Positions 1-8,002 of a stretch of DNA of 37,666 nt are shown here, piece after piece. Position 1 is the stretch's first letter. Every line of letters starts with the position of its first letter. A program made the translations under genes and the position numbers. Below the pieces are notes generated by a model, which saw nothing but the letters and a program-made list of their open reading frames with translations, searched no databases and was not told where the DNA came from. This DNA comes from Sulfitobacter sp. HI0040 (GTDB taxonomy: Bacteria; Pseudomonadota; Alphaproteobacteria; Rhodobacterales; Rhodobacteraceae): assembly GCF_001634885.1 (NCBI RefSeq), contig NZ_LWEX01000246.1, forward strand, positions 1 to 37,666, written 5' to 3'.

Positions 1-388
1 TAAAGCTCAGCACTTCGGGCGCGCCATGGATTTCGCCCACCACGGCGGCCAGCCCCCCGCAGGCGGCCCCCTCCTCCATGGCCCAGAGCACATCGCGCGG
101 ATGGCTCACAGAGACCCGCAACACCTGCCCCGCAAAGCCGAACCCGCGCAGGGCGGCCCCATAGAGCCGCCCGTTCTCGCGCCGGGACATACGGTCCTGC
201 ACCCAGAGCACCGGCGCCGCGCTGTCGGGCAGGCAGGACAGGACGAAGGCGGAAACCGCCGCATCGAACGGCCCGCCCGCCAGAACGTCGCGCAGCATGC
301 TTCCCCCGGCCGCAGGGGTCGGAACCTCTTGCACGAAGTGCTTGCTGGACAGGGAAATCACCTGCCCGAAAGGGGAATCGGTCATCAT
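1..388 (-). CDS. imuA: ImuA-like SOS mutagenesis protein, N-terminal part (runs off left edge)
   Basis: About 129 residues are visible; the gene continues beyond position 1. The protein has a RecA/SulA-like look, with VLWVQDRMSRRENGR, then VLRVSVSHPRDVLWAMEEG and AAVVGEIHGAPEVLSF, as in ImuA of the imuA-imuB-dnaE2 translesion cassette. In that family ImuA works with ImuB and DnaE2 in damage-induced mutagenesis. Two ATGs lie in tandem at 388 and 385; GGAGGG at 393-398 fits both (4 and 7 nt spacers). The identification is strongly supported by a perfect alphaproteobacterial LexA box 15 bp upstream of the first ATG. imuB and dnaE2 would be expected leftward but lie outside the window. Confidence 0.82.
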   Translation of the reverse strand, partial: MMTDSPFGQVISLSSKHFVQEVPTPAAGGSMLRDVLAGGPFDAAVSAFVLSCLPDSAAPVLWVQDRMSRRENGRLYGAALRGFGFAGQVLRVSVSHPRDVLWAMEEGAACGGLAAVVGEIHGAPEVLSF

Positions 389-402
389 GCATCCCTCCAT
401 AT

Positions 403-417
403 GTTCACTATTTGTTC
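403..417 (-). promoter_or_regulatory. LexA operator (SOS box) of imuA
   Basis: The sequence GTTCACTATTTGTTC matches the alphaproteobacterial LexA consensus GTTC-N7-GTTC exactly. It lies 15 bp before the first imuA start codon, so bound LexA would block the promoter. The match is seen directly; LexA binding is inferred from the known consensus. Confidence 0.85.
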
Positions 418-584
418 TAGTTGAAAAGATAGCCCGTGACGACCGGGTTTTCCACTTCGTCCTTCGCTTTTCGCTAAGTATGCGCAATTCCTCGCAAAAC
501 TGCCGGGAAGACGGGGGTCGTCAAATTTTTCCGCCTGCGGAACATGACAGATGCGTTCCGCCGAATCCTGTTGCCCCACAAGGA

Positions 585-610
585 ACGGGGGGCGAAACAT
601 CGCCCCCCGT
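585..610 (-). terminator. Stem-loop downstream of the C45 hydrolase gene
   Basis: ACGGGGGGCG (585-594) pairs perfectly with CGCCCCCCGT (601-610) around AAACAT. It begins 22 nt past the stop codon of the leftward gene that ends at 632. The T-tract on the minus strand is weak (CGTTCCTTGT), so termination is likely but not certain. Confidence 0.6.
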
Positions 611-631
611 CGCGCATACAAACCTAAACGC

Positions 632-1747
632 TCAGTAACGGGTCGCGAAGGACTGACCGAAGGCCACCCAATCCGCCGTGGACCAAGCCGCGCATCCGTC
701 GAGATCGGCAAACCCGACCCAGGCGCGGGCCGCTTCCGCTGCCTGTGCACTGTCATAAGCGCTCCCGCCCGCCGCCGCTGCCTCGTAAGAGATCACGCGC
801 GTTCCTTCGGCAAAGCTCTCAAGCGTCTGCGCCCAGCTTTCGCCCGGCCAGATCAGCTCCATCGCCCCCCGCGCCGGGTCGTATTCCGCCGTGAAAAGCG
901 TGCCGAACCCCTGCGCGTAGTTGCTCTGCTTCAGGGGTTCGGCCTGAAACTGATCCCGCAGGCGGCGCGGATCGGGTGCTGTATCCAGAACCATCTCCAG
1001 ATGAGCGTGCCGCTTGTAGGTGGCCGTGAACTCCGCCCTTTCCGGCGGGGTCACTTCCTGATGGTTAGTCGCGATGGCCTTGGGCATCAGGGCGATCCCG
1101 CCCCCCGCGATGACCTCCACGCTGGCGGTTGCTCCGCCCGCATCGGCCAGCACAAGGTTGTAGCCCATATGCGACGGCACCCGGCGCAGGACCGAAATCG
1201 CCTCTTCCACCGTGCCGCAGGTTTCCAGCAGATAGCGCAGGATCGTGGTGATGCCGAAGCCCTGCTTCACCACGCTGTGCCCCCCGTAGGCCAGCGCCAC
1301 GGACAGGCCGCGGGCGTTCACGCCATCCGAGAGGCCCCAGAGGAATTCGACCATGCCCATCACGGGCTCCCCGGTCCATTCCGTGCGCAGCAACAGGCCT
1401 TCGTTCAGGTCCGGCGACAGGTCGTAGTTCCGCACCAGCCGCACGGTATCCCCGTTGGACGCCGCCGCCAGCGAACAGCCACCCAGATAGCTGGGCGGGC
1501 ACCAGGTGGACAGGAACCGGGCCGCCCGATCCCCATTGCCCGCCAACATCACCAGCCGCCGCCAGACGGGCACCAGTTCCGGCATATGTTCGCGCAGCGC
1601 GGCCTCACACTCCGCACGGGTGGGGCCGTTATCGCCGCCCCGTGCAATGAACCACGCCTCGTACGACGGCCAGGACCGGGCCCAGCGTTTTGCCCATTTG
1701 GGGCCTGCCTTGTCCTCGCGGACCGCATCGAACTGCAGAGAACTCAT
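632..1747 (-). CDS. C45-family autoproteolytic acyltransferase/hydrolase
   Basis: The protein (371 residues from the ATG) resembles the C45/acyl-CoA:6-aminopenicillanate acyltransferase group of N-terminal nucleophile enzymes, which cleave linear C-N amide bonds after self-processing. The signature is GGCSLAAASNGDTVRLVRNYD. The Gly-Cys in it is the expected self-cleavage site (Cys about residue 91), and RNYD follows about 15 residues later, as in the family. No signal peptide is evident, so it is probably cytoplasmic. The ATG overlaps the stop of the upstream esterase gene as TGATG, with AGGTGA ahead of it, so translation is probably coupled; a GTG 3 nt upstream is a less likely start. The substrate cannot be told from sequence. 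Confidence 0.8.
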   Translation of the reverse strand: MSSLQFDAVREDKAGPKWAKRWARSWPSYEAWFIARGGDNGPTRAECEAALREHMPELVPVWRRLVMLAGNGDRAARFLSTWCPPSYLGGCSLAAASNGDTVRLVRNYDLSPDLNEGLLLRTEWTGEPVMGMVEFLWGLSDGVNARGLSVALAYGGHSVVKQGFGITTILRYLLETCGTVEEAISVLRRVPSHMGYNLVLADAGGATASVEVIAGGGIALMPKAIATNHQEVTPPERAEFTATYKRHAHLEMVLDTAPDPRRLRDQFQAEPLKQSNYAQGFGTLFTAEYDPARGAMELIWPGESWAQTLESFAEGTRVISYEAAAAGGSAYDSAQAAEAARAWVGFADLDGCAAWSTADWVAFGQSFATRY

Positions 1748-2850
1748 CACTTCACCTCATCATTGAAAAAGAAACGTACCATCGCGGCACTCGCATCCGG
1801 ACCTTCGGGGTCGGTATAGCTGCCTTCGCTCCGCCCCCCGGACCACGCATGGCCCAGACCGTTCACCACCCAGTGCTCCAGCACGGGAACACCGTTTTCG
1901 TCGCGCACCACATCGCGCCGCGCATTGCGTGCGCCGGCGATTTCCTCGCTGATGCGCACCGCCCCGGACAGTTCGACCTGCCGCGCTGCGATTGCATCCC
2001 CGTTAGCGGGATGAACCGTTCCATCCGCCGTGCCATGGAAAACGATCGTGCGCTTGGCCTTCTCCTTCCCGCCCTGGGCGGCGGAATTGCCCATGGCACC
2101 GAACGCCGAAGCCACATCCGTCGCGACGCCATAAGGCAGACCGGAATGAACCCCCACCCCGGCGAAGATATCGCCATGTGTCTGCCCAAGGATCACCGCC
2201 ATTGCGGCCCCGGCGGAAAGCCCGGCCACGAAGACCTTGTCCGCCGGGATCTTGTGATCACCGATGATTTTCTGCGCCAGACCGGCCAGTATCTCTGGTT
2301 CGCCGCCGGTGCGCTGCTGGTTGGCCGGATTGAACCAGTTCCAGCAGGATTGCATGTTCGCCTCCCGCGATTGGCCGGGGTAGACGACGGCAAAGCCGTG
2401 GCGATCCGCCAGCGCGTTCATCCCCGTCCCGGCTGCGAAATCATGCGGGTTCTGCGTGCAGCCATGCAGCATCATCACGAGCCCCGTCGGCGCGGTTTCA
2501 CGCCCCTTCGGCAGATGCAGCACGTAATCGCGGCTGCCTGCATCGCAGGAAAAACTCTCACCGCCCATGCCGTGTGCCATCCGGCGCGCGCCTTTCTTCA
2601 GCCGCGGCTTGAACGAAGGCATCCGCGTGTTGAAGGCACCGCCGCGGGGCAGGCCCTTCAGCACGGCATTCATATCGGGCAGCGCGTTTCGCTGCGGCAT
2701 AGGGTTCGTCTGCCCGGGGGCGGAACCCTGACCGCTGCCATTGCCCAGTGCGGCCTGAATAAGCCGGGTGGCTTCCATCAGATCGCCTGCGCGTACGGCA
2801 TCCGTCGCCTGCCCCATGGCAGTCGTGTCAAACTTCTTCATCGATTTCAT
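1747..2850 (-). CDS. PHB depolymerase-type alpha/beta-hydrolase esterase
   Basis: This 367-residue protein has the catalytic domain of the short-chain poly(3-hydroxybutyrate) depolymerase/feruloyl esterase family. Visible elements are the oxyanion region LHGCTQNP (about 128-135), CWNWFNP (169-175), the lipase box GLSAGAAM with Ser212, FHGTADGTVHP with Asp276, and GLGHAWSGG with His334. An N-terminal part of about 95 residues precedes the hydrolase domain. No clear signal peptide is seen, which argues against a secreted depolymerase and for an intracellular ester hydrolase. It is followed by the C45 gene with a 1-nt overlap and preceded by a ribbon-helix-helix regulator, so the three probably form one leftward unit. 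The natural substrate is unknown. Confidence 0.85.
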   Translation of the reverse strand: MKSMKKFDTTAMGQATDAVRAGDLMEATRLIQAALGNGSGQGSAPGQTNPMPQRNALPDMNAVLKGLPRGGAFNTRMPSFKPRLKKGARRMAHGMGGESFSCDAGSRDYVLHLPKGRETAPTGLVMMLHGCTQNPHDFAAGTGMNALADRHGFAVVYPGQSREANMQSCWNWFNPANQQRTGGEPEILAGLAQKIIGDHKIPADKVFVAGLSAGAAMAVILGQTHGDIFAGVGVHSGLPYGVATDVASAFGAMGNSAAQGGKEKAKRTIVFHGTADGTVHPANGDAIAARQVELSGAVRISEEIAGARNARRDVVRDENGVPVLEHWVVNGLGHAWSGGRSEGSYTDPEGPDASAAMVRFFFNDEVK

Positions 2851-2886
2851 CCTGCTCTCGTTACGAAACGCCCGAAGGGCGGCGGA

Positions 2887-3300
2887 TCACATGATCCTGT
2901 CGGCCAGTGCGGCCTTAACTTCCTTCGAAGCCTGCAAGGCCCCCAACACGGTGAGCGAGCCGATCGTGGCACGGGCCAGTTCCGGCGTTACGTCAGACGC
3001 GATGCGCGCCAGTCCAACGACCTTCACATGAAGCACCTCGCCCTTGTCCTTCAGACCCTGAAGGTAGGTGGCATCATAGTCCCGCAGGCCGAGTTCGAGC
3101 GTGTGCCGCTCGATGGACTTTTCGACCTGCGCGCCTTCGGTAGCCAATTGGTTGCGGATCGCCGTCCGAATGAAATCCGTCCGGTTTTGGTAAAATCCTT
3201 CCTGAACCAACAGGTCCACCCGCCCCAGATCCACATATCCGAGGTTTATGGTGATCTTTTCGCTTTCCGGCGTCTTGTCGCGCAGTTGCCTGACATTCAT
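2887..3300 (-). CDS. CopG-type ribbon-helix-helix transcriptional regulator
   Basis: The sequence EKITINLGYVDLGRVDLLV followed by GFYQNRTDFIRTAIRNQL has the beta-strand/helix/helix pattern of RHH (CopG/Arc) DNA-binding domains, here at about residues 14-55. About 80 further residues, possibly for ligand binding or oligomerisation, are not recognised. I chose the ATG at 3300 because GGAG lies 6 nt ahead of it and the RHH domain begins soon after. In-frame ATGs at 3345 and 3405 would add 15 or 35 residues of little character and would run through an inverted repeat that looks like an operator. The gene is followed after 36 nt by the esterase gene and is likely its local regulator. Confidence 0.78.
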   Translation of the reverse strand: MNVRQLRDKTPESEKITINLGYVDLGRVDLLVQEGFYQNRTDFIRTAIRNQLATEGAQVEKSIERHTLELGLRDYDATYLQGLKDKGEVLHVKVVGLARIASDVTPELARATIGSLTVLGALQASKEVKAALADRIM

Positions 3301-3308
3301 CTCAAACT

Positions 3309-3334
3309 CCATCCATGTGGATGGTATATGGATG
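3309..3334 (-). promoter_or_regulatory. Candidate operator of the RHH regulator
   Basis: A perfect inverted repeat, CCATCC (3309-3314) and GGATGG (3319-3324) around ATGT, is followed by a second TGGATG (3329-3334) spaced 11 bp from the first (3318-3323). Clusters of short 10-11 bp spaced repeats next to an RHH gene are typical autoregulatory sites. The repeats are seen; binding is inferred. Confidence 0.4.
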
Positions 3335-3554
3335 TCATATGCCATCCCGCAACCCTCTTTTGTACGAAAATCGACGCTGGGTCGTTTTTTCTTCGATCGC
3401 GGCACGGGGTGGGATCAGCCATTTCCGGCAAGTCCGATATGCGTAGGAAACTGTGTACATTCAGGCCGCCACCCCTTACCGACACGCAGATTCGCGCCGC
3501 TTGGGCGCAGATGGCCCGAATTTCGCGGCAGGCCCCGCAGAACAGGACGATCCC

Positions 3555-5711
3555 TTGATCCAGACGATAGCCGACGCGCTTGCCCAGCAGGGCTATGAGA
3601 CCCTGACCGCCGTACAGACGGCAGTGACCGATCCCGCGCTGGCCGATCAGGATCTGCTGGTCTCTGCTCAGACCGGCTCGGGCAAGACGGTGGGCTTCGG
3701 CCTTGCCATCGCGCCGACCCTTTTGGGAGAGAGCGAAACCTTCGGTCCGGCGGGCGCGCCTTTGGCCCTGATCATCGCACCCACGCGTGAACTGGCGATG
3801 CAGGTGAGCCGCGAGTTGACGTGGCTCTATGGAAAGGCGGGCGCGGTCGTCACGACCTGCGTCGGCGGTATGGACAGCCGCACCGAGCGGCGGGCGCTGG
3901 AACGGGGGGCGCATGTCGTCGTGGCCACGCCCGGGCGGCTTTGCGACCACATCAAACGCGGCAATGTCGATATGGACAATCTGCGCGCCGTGGTGCTGGA
4001 CGAGGCGGACGAAATGCTCGACCTCGGCTTCCGGGATGAGTTGGAATTCATCCTCTCCGAAGCCCCCGAAGACCGCCGCACCCTGCTCTTTTCCGCAACC
4101 GTGCCTGCAGCAATCGCCAAGCTGGCGAAATCCTATCAGCGGGATGCGCAGCGCATTACCACGGTGGGCGAGACGAAACAGCATAGCGACATCGAATATC
4201 GCGCCCTGAACGTACACCCGCGCGACACCGAAAACGCCATCATCAACGTCCTGCGCTACTACGAAGCGAAGAACGCCATCGTCTTCTGCAATACCCGGGC
4301 AGCGGTATCGCGGCTGACGACCCGGTTTACCAACCGCGGCTTTTCGGTCGTGGCCCTGTCGGGTGAGCTCACGCAGTCGGAGCGGACGAACGCGCTTCAG
4401 GCTCTGCGCGATGGTCGGGCGCGGGTCTGTATCGCCACGGACGTGGCCGCGCGGGGCATCGACTTGCCGAACCTCGAGCTGGTGATCCATGCGGACCTGC
4501 CCTCGAACTCCGATACGTTGCTCCACCGGTCCGGGCGCACGGGCCGAGCCGGGCGCAAGGGCGTCTCGGCCCTTATTGTGCCCCCCAAGCTGCGCAGCAA
4601 GGCGAACCGGCTGCTTGGCGGGGCGAAGCTGAAGGTGGAATGGGCCGCCGCCCCCACCGCGGCAGAGGTGAACGCACGCGATCAGGAGCGTCTGCTGTCC
4701 GACCCCGCCTGGTCCGATCCGGTCCCCGAGGATGCCGAAGAGTTCGTCGGCGCGCTAGTCGAACAATTCACCCCCGAACAACTGGCCACGGCCTTCGTGA
4801 ACCTCTACCGCGCGCGCCAGTCCGCGCCCGAGGAACTGACCGACCCGGGCGCGCCGGGGGAAGACAAACCGCGCCGCGATTTTGGGCCATCGGTCTGGTT
4901 CTCGGTCTCCACGGGCCGCAACGACGGGGCCGAACCGCGCACCCTGCTGCCGATGCTGTGCCGTCTCGGTGATCTGACGAAGGACGATATCGGCGCCATC
5001 CGCGTTCAGCCCAGCCATAGCTTCGTGGAAATCCGCGCCTCTTCAGCGGAAGCATTTGCGAAAGCGCTTGGGCCCGAGATGACAGTGGAGCGCGGCGCGG
5101 TCGTAACCCGGCTGGACGAGGCCCCCGATCTGCCGCGCGGACCGCGCCTGGCGGACAAACGCGGTCCGAAGCCCGACCGCAAGCCGCGCCCCGGTGGCCC
5201 GAGGGACGGCGCCGAAAAACCCTACAAACAGAAACGCAAACCCCGGGAGGAAGACACCCCTGCCCCCTCCGCCCCGCGGGCGAACCGGCCTGCCGAAGGC
5301 AAGCCCAAGTTCGATAAACCCCGTGCCCCCAAGGGGGAGCGCCCGCCAAAGTCGCACAAGACCGAACGGTCGCCCATGAAGCCGGGCGCCAAGCCAAAGC
5401 CCAAGACCGGTGCCAAAGCGGGGGAGGACAGACCGGCGACGGCGAAACCGAAAACCAAAGCCGTCTGGAAAACGGAGAAACCCGCAGGCGATACGGCCCG
5501 GAAGCCGAAAACGAACCGCCCCGAAGGCAAACCCGCGGCCAAGACCTATGACCGCGCGGCGGACCCGTCGAAACGGTTCACGCCGCCGAACAAGATCGGC
5601 AAGCAGGGCGGGAAACCGGCGGCCAAAGGAAAACCCGGCGGCAAGCCTGCGCGCCCCTCTGGCGGGAATGCGGTGCCCCGCCGTGGCAAGAACAGCTTCG
5701 GCCCGAAATGA
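3555..5711 (+). CDS. DEAD-box ATP-dependent RNA helicase
   Basis: The 718-residue protein carries the helicase motifs in order: Q-motif region (YETLTAVQTAV), AQTGSGKT (38-45), PTRELA, VVATPGR, DEAD (149-152), LLFSAT, and HRSGRTGRAGRKG in the second RecA-like domain. After it comes a DbpA-type RNA-binding domain (IRVQPSHSFVEIRASSAEAF). From about residue 525 the protein is a long Lys/Pro/Arg/Gly-rich tail, as in many alphaproteobacterial DeaD/CsdA-like helicases involved in ribosome assembly and cold-related RNA remodelling. I prefer the TTG start at 3555 because AGGA lies 7 nt ahead of it and the product begins like family members; an in-frame ATG at 3453 would add 34 poorly conserved residues and lacks a good ribosome site. 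Confidence 0.88.
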   Translation: MIQTIADALAQQGYETLTAVQTAVTDPALADQDLLVSAQTGSGKTVGFGLAIAPTLLGESETFGPAGAPLALIIAPTRELAMQVSRELTWLYGKAGAVVTTCVGGMDSRTERRALERGAHVVVATPGRLCDHIKRGNVDMDNLRAVVLDEADEMLDLGFRDELEFILSEAPEDRRTLLFSATVPAAIAKLAKSYQRDAQRITTVGETKQHSDIEYRALNVHPRDTENAIINVLRYYEAKNAIVFCNTRAAVSRLTTRFTNRGFSVVALSGELTQSERTNALQALRDGRARVCIATDVAARGIDLPNLELVIHADLPSNSDTLLHRSGRTGRAGRKGVSALIVPPKLRSKANRLLGGAKLKVEWAAAPTAAEVNARDQERLLSDPAWSDPVPEDAEEFVGALVEQFTPEQLATAFVNLYRARQSAPEELTDPGAPGEDKPRRDFGPSVWFSVSTGRNDGAEPRTLLPMLCRLGDLTKDDIGAIRVQPSHSFVEIRASSAEAFAKALGPEMTVERGAVVTRLDEAPDLPRGPRLADKRGPKPDRKPRPGGPRDGAEKPYKQKRKPREEDTPAPSAPRANRPAEGKPKFDKPRAPKGERPPKSHKTERSPMKPGAKPKPKTGAKAGEDRPATAKPKTKAVWKTEKPAGDTARKPKTNRPEGKPAAKTYDRAADPSKRFTPPNKIGKQGGKPAAKGKPGGKPARPSGGNAVPRRGKNSFGPK

Positions 5712-5741
5712 TCCGGCCCAAGTGATCCGGACTTGAATGGC

Positions 5742-5776
5742 AAAGGCCCGCCCCTCGGACAAGGAGGCGGGCCTTT
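5742..5776. terminator. Bidirectional terminator between helicase and tauC
   Basis: AAAGGCCCGCC (5742-5752) pairs perfectly with GGCGGGCCTTT (5766-5776) around a 13-nt loop. A-tract and T-tract flank the stem, so it can serve both the rightward helicase and the leftward tau operon, which converge here. Confidence 0.85.
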
Positions 5777-5798
5777 ACCTCGCAGGGTCGGCTTGTGC

Positions 5799-7064
5799 TC
5801 AGCCCTTGCCCTTCCACGGTACCAGCAGGCGTTCGGCCCAGCGCATCAGCATGTCGATGCCGAAGCCGATGATGCCGATCAGGATGATCCCCATGATCAC
5901 GATGTCGGTGTTCTGGAACTTCGACGCGACCATGATCATCATGCCCGCGCCCTTTTCGGCGGCGACGAGTTCCGCCGCCACGACGGTTCCCCAGCAGACC
6001 CCCATGGCCACCCGCGCCCCGGTGAAAATCTCCGGCAGGGAGTTGGGAATGATTACGTAGCGCATGATCTGCCATTTACTGGCACCAAGCGAATAGGCCG
6101 CGTGCACCTTCGAAATCTTGACTCCCGACACGCCGGACCGGGCCGCGATGGCCATGATCCAGAGCGCCGCGAGGAACAGCAGGATGATCTTGCCCGTCTC
6201 CCCGATGCCCGCCCAGATGATCACCAGCGGGATCAAGGCCAGCGGCGGCACGGGGCGCATGAATTCGACGATCGGGTCGAACCAGCCGCGGAACCAGTTG
6301 CTCAGCCCCATGGCATAGCCCAGTGGAATGCCTAGAAGCGCACCGCAAAGGAAGCCTGCGATGACCCGGAACAGGGACCAGCCGAGGTGGCCAAGAAGGG
6401 TCGTATTGCGGAAACCTTCATCGGCGATCCGCAGCGTCCGGTTCCAGACCTCTTCGGGGGCAGGCAGGTAGAGAGGTTCCATCTGCCAGCCCGTGCGCGG
6501 CTCGAAGTTGGGCGTCCCCTTGTCGGAAAGCGTGACCTTGCCGCCCGGGATCGTCACGGAGGACCCCGGCTCTACCGGCTCACCGTTTATTTCGACGATA
6601 CGGGCCCCGTCCTTCTTGGTGATCTCGTCATTGCGGTCAAAGGGGATCAGCACACTGCGCCACTGCGCCACCTTGGCCACATCGTTCTTGGCAAAGCCGT
6701 CCCCCGGCGGCACCTCCTCAACGTCCACGTCAGCGCCCCGCGGGAAAACCACCAATGACACGGTCGCATCGTCGCGGCTGCCGTCTTCGGCTTCGGCGAC
6801 ATAGGTGAATGACGTCTCCCCCACGAAGGGCCCGGGGGCATGCATGAACTCGGGCAGCAGCTTCGATCCGGTGAACGCCCCCCAGAGCACAAAGATCGTC
6901 AGGACAGAGATGACACCGGCGATCCGATTGGGCCGCACCGCGGATTCGTCCCCGAACGTGACCGTCTTCAACGAGGTATAGTCCCGCGTGGCCGTCTGCA
7001 CGAGCTTGGTGACGACAAAGAAAGAGATCGTGAATATCGCGATATAGATCAGCAGAATGGTCAT
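5799..7064 (-). CDS. tauC: Taurine ABC transporter permease with large inserted loop
   Basis: This is the membrane subunit of a taurine importer. Residues about 220-421 match TauC/SsuC permeases, including the EAA-type loop AAYSLGASKWQIMRYVIIP that contacts the ATPase. At 421 residues it is much longer than E. coli TauC (about 275). An extra N-terminal hydrophobic helix (about 2-20) is followed by a second one (about 47-66), then about 135 hydrophilic residues (about 67-200) before LYLPAPEEVWNRTL, where ordinary TauC resumes. The inserted part has a beta-rich look (VEINGEPVEPGSSVTIPGG) and probably lies in the periplasm. The ATG overlaps the tauB stop by 4 nt. It is the last gene of leftward tauABC and ends just before the shared terminator. 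Confidence 0.9.
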   Translation of the reverse strand: MTILLIYIAIFTISFFVVTKLVQTATRDYTSLKTVTFGDESAVRPNRIAGVISVLTIFVLWGAFTGSKLLPEFMHAPGPFVGETSFTYVAEAEDGSRDDATVSLVVFPRGADVDVEEVPPGDGFAKNDVAKVAQWRSVLIPFDRNDEITKKDGARIVEINGEPVEPGSSVTIPGGKVTLSDKGTPNFEPRTGWQMEPLYLPAPEEVWNRTLRIADEGFRNTTLLGHLGWSLFRVIAGFLCGALLGIPLGYAMGLSNWFRGWFDPIVEFMRPVPPLALIPLVIIWAGIGETGKIILLFLAALWIMAIAARSGVSGVKISKVHAAYSLGASKWQIMRYVIIPNSLPEIFTGARVAMGVCWGTVVAAELVAAEKGAGMMIMVASKFQNTDIVIMGIILIGIIGFGIDMLMRWAERLLVPWKGKG

Positions 7065-7867
7065 GCGCTCGCCTCCATGCGACCCATGATTTCTTCCTCC
7101 ATGTCCCAGATCATACCGAGGATTTCTTCACGTCGCTCTGCAAATTCGGGATGTTTCTTCACCTCCCGCAGGTCCTGCCCCACGCCCAGTTCGGCAAACG
7201 GCAGGCGGTATTCCTTGTGTATGCGTCCGGGCCGCGGGGCCATGACGATCAGTCGCTCGCCCAAAAGCAGTGCCTCCTCCACAGAGTGGGTGATCAGAAT
7301 GATCGTCTTGCCGGTTTCCTTCCACAGCTTGAGCACGAGGCTCTGCATCTTCTCACGCGTCAGTGCGTCCAGCGCGCCCAGCGGTTCGTCCATCAGGATC
7401 ACATCCGGATCGTTGGCGAGACAGCGGGCCAGCGCCACGCGCTGTTGCATGCCGCCGGACAATTCATAAACGGCCTTTTCCTTGAAATCCTGCAGGCCGA
7501 CCACGTCCAGCAGGTGATTGACGATCTCGGCCTTCTCTTTCTTGGGCATGCCCTTCATCGAAGGGCCGAACCCGACGTTGTCGCGCACCGACATCCATTC
7601 AAACAGCGCACCCTGCTGGAATACCATGCCGCGTTCTGCGTCCGGGCCGTGGATCTCATGGCCATTCAGCGTCATCCGGCCTTCGGTCGGCGCGAGAAAA
7701 CCGGCCACGATGTTGAGCAATGTCGTCTTGCCACAGCCGGAGGGGCCGAGCACGCTGAGCAACTCACCCTCCTTCAGGTCGAGCGACACGTCCTTGAGCG
7801 CCTGAACAGCACCGCCACCGGGCAGATCGAAGCGCATTGACAGGTCTTGTATGGATAATCCGGTCAT
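7061..7867 (-). CDS. tauB: Taurine ABC transporter ATP-binding protein
   Basis: The 268-residue protein has the ABC ATPase motifs: Walker A LGPSGCGKTT, Q-loop (GMVFQQGALFEWMSV), signature LSGGMQQRVALARCLA, Walker B DVILMDEPLGALD, and the switch histidine in LITHSVEEALLL. This order and the spacing fit the TauB/SsuB nitrate-sulfonate-taurine family. It energises import through TauC. I place the start at the ATG at 7867 (MTGLSIQDLSMRF); longer in-frame starts up to 7972 would run back into the intercistronic hairpin and add unrelated residues. The stop overlaps the tauC ATG by 4 nt. Confidence 0.92.
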   Translation of the reverse strand: MTGLSIQDLSMRFDLPGGGAVQALKDVSLDLKEGELLSVLGPSGCGKTTLLNIVAGFLAPTEGRMTLNGHEIHGPDAERGMVFQQGALFEWMSVRDNVGFGPSMKGMPKKEKAEIVNHLLDVVGLQDFKEKAVYELSGGMQQRVALARCLANDPDVILMDEPLGALDALTREKMQSLVLKLWKETGKTIILITHSVEEALLLGERLIVMAPRPGRIHKEYRLPFAELGVGQDLREVKKHPEFAERREEILGMIWDMEEEIMGRMEASA

Positions 7868-7926
7868 TGGTCCGCTTTCGGGCCCCTCGGGGCGATTTGA
7901 TTGGATGGCGACGTGCGCCGGGAGCC

Positions 7927-7951
7927 GGCCCCCGGGCATATGCCGGGGACC
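7927..7951 (-). repeat. Intercistronic hairpin between tauA and tauB
   Basis: GG-C-CCCCGG (7927-7935) pairs with CCGGGG-A-CC (7943-7951), with one mismatch and a CATATG-containing loop. Hairpins at this place, just after a binding-protein gene, commonly protect the upstream mRNA and allow more binding protein than transporter to be made. The structure is seen; the role is inferred. Confidence 0.55.
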
Positions 7952-8002
7952 GTCCGTCAATCGAGTGCCCACCGCGCCATGCGCAGCGGGCCCTACTTCA
8001 GT

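Noticed and set aside
551-1819. Long plus-strand open frame opposite the C45 hydrolase
   Set aside because: The product is Arg/His/Gly/Pro-rich without family features, while the minus strand encodes a clear enzyme with catalytic motif. High GC creates long antisense frames.
3453-3554. Helicase start at the ATG at 3453
   Set aside because: It adds 34 residues of low conservation and has no good ribosome site; the TTG at 3555 has AGGA at proper distance.
1690-3558. Long plus-strand open frame (about 620 codons) opposite the esterase and RHH genes
   Set aside because: It spans two good genes and a promoter on the other strand, has no recognisable domain and no ribosome site.
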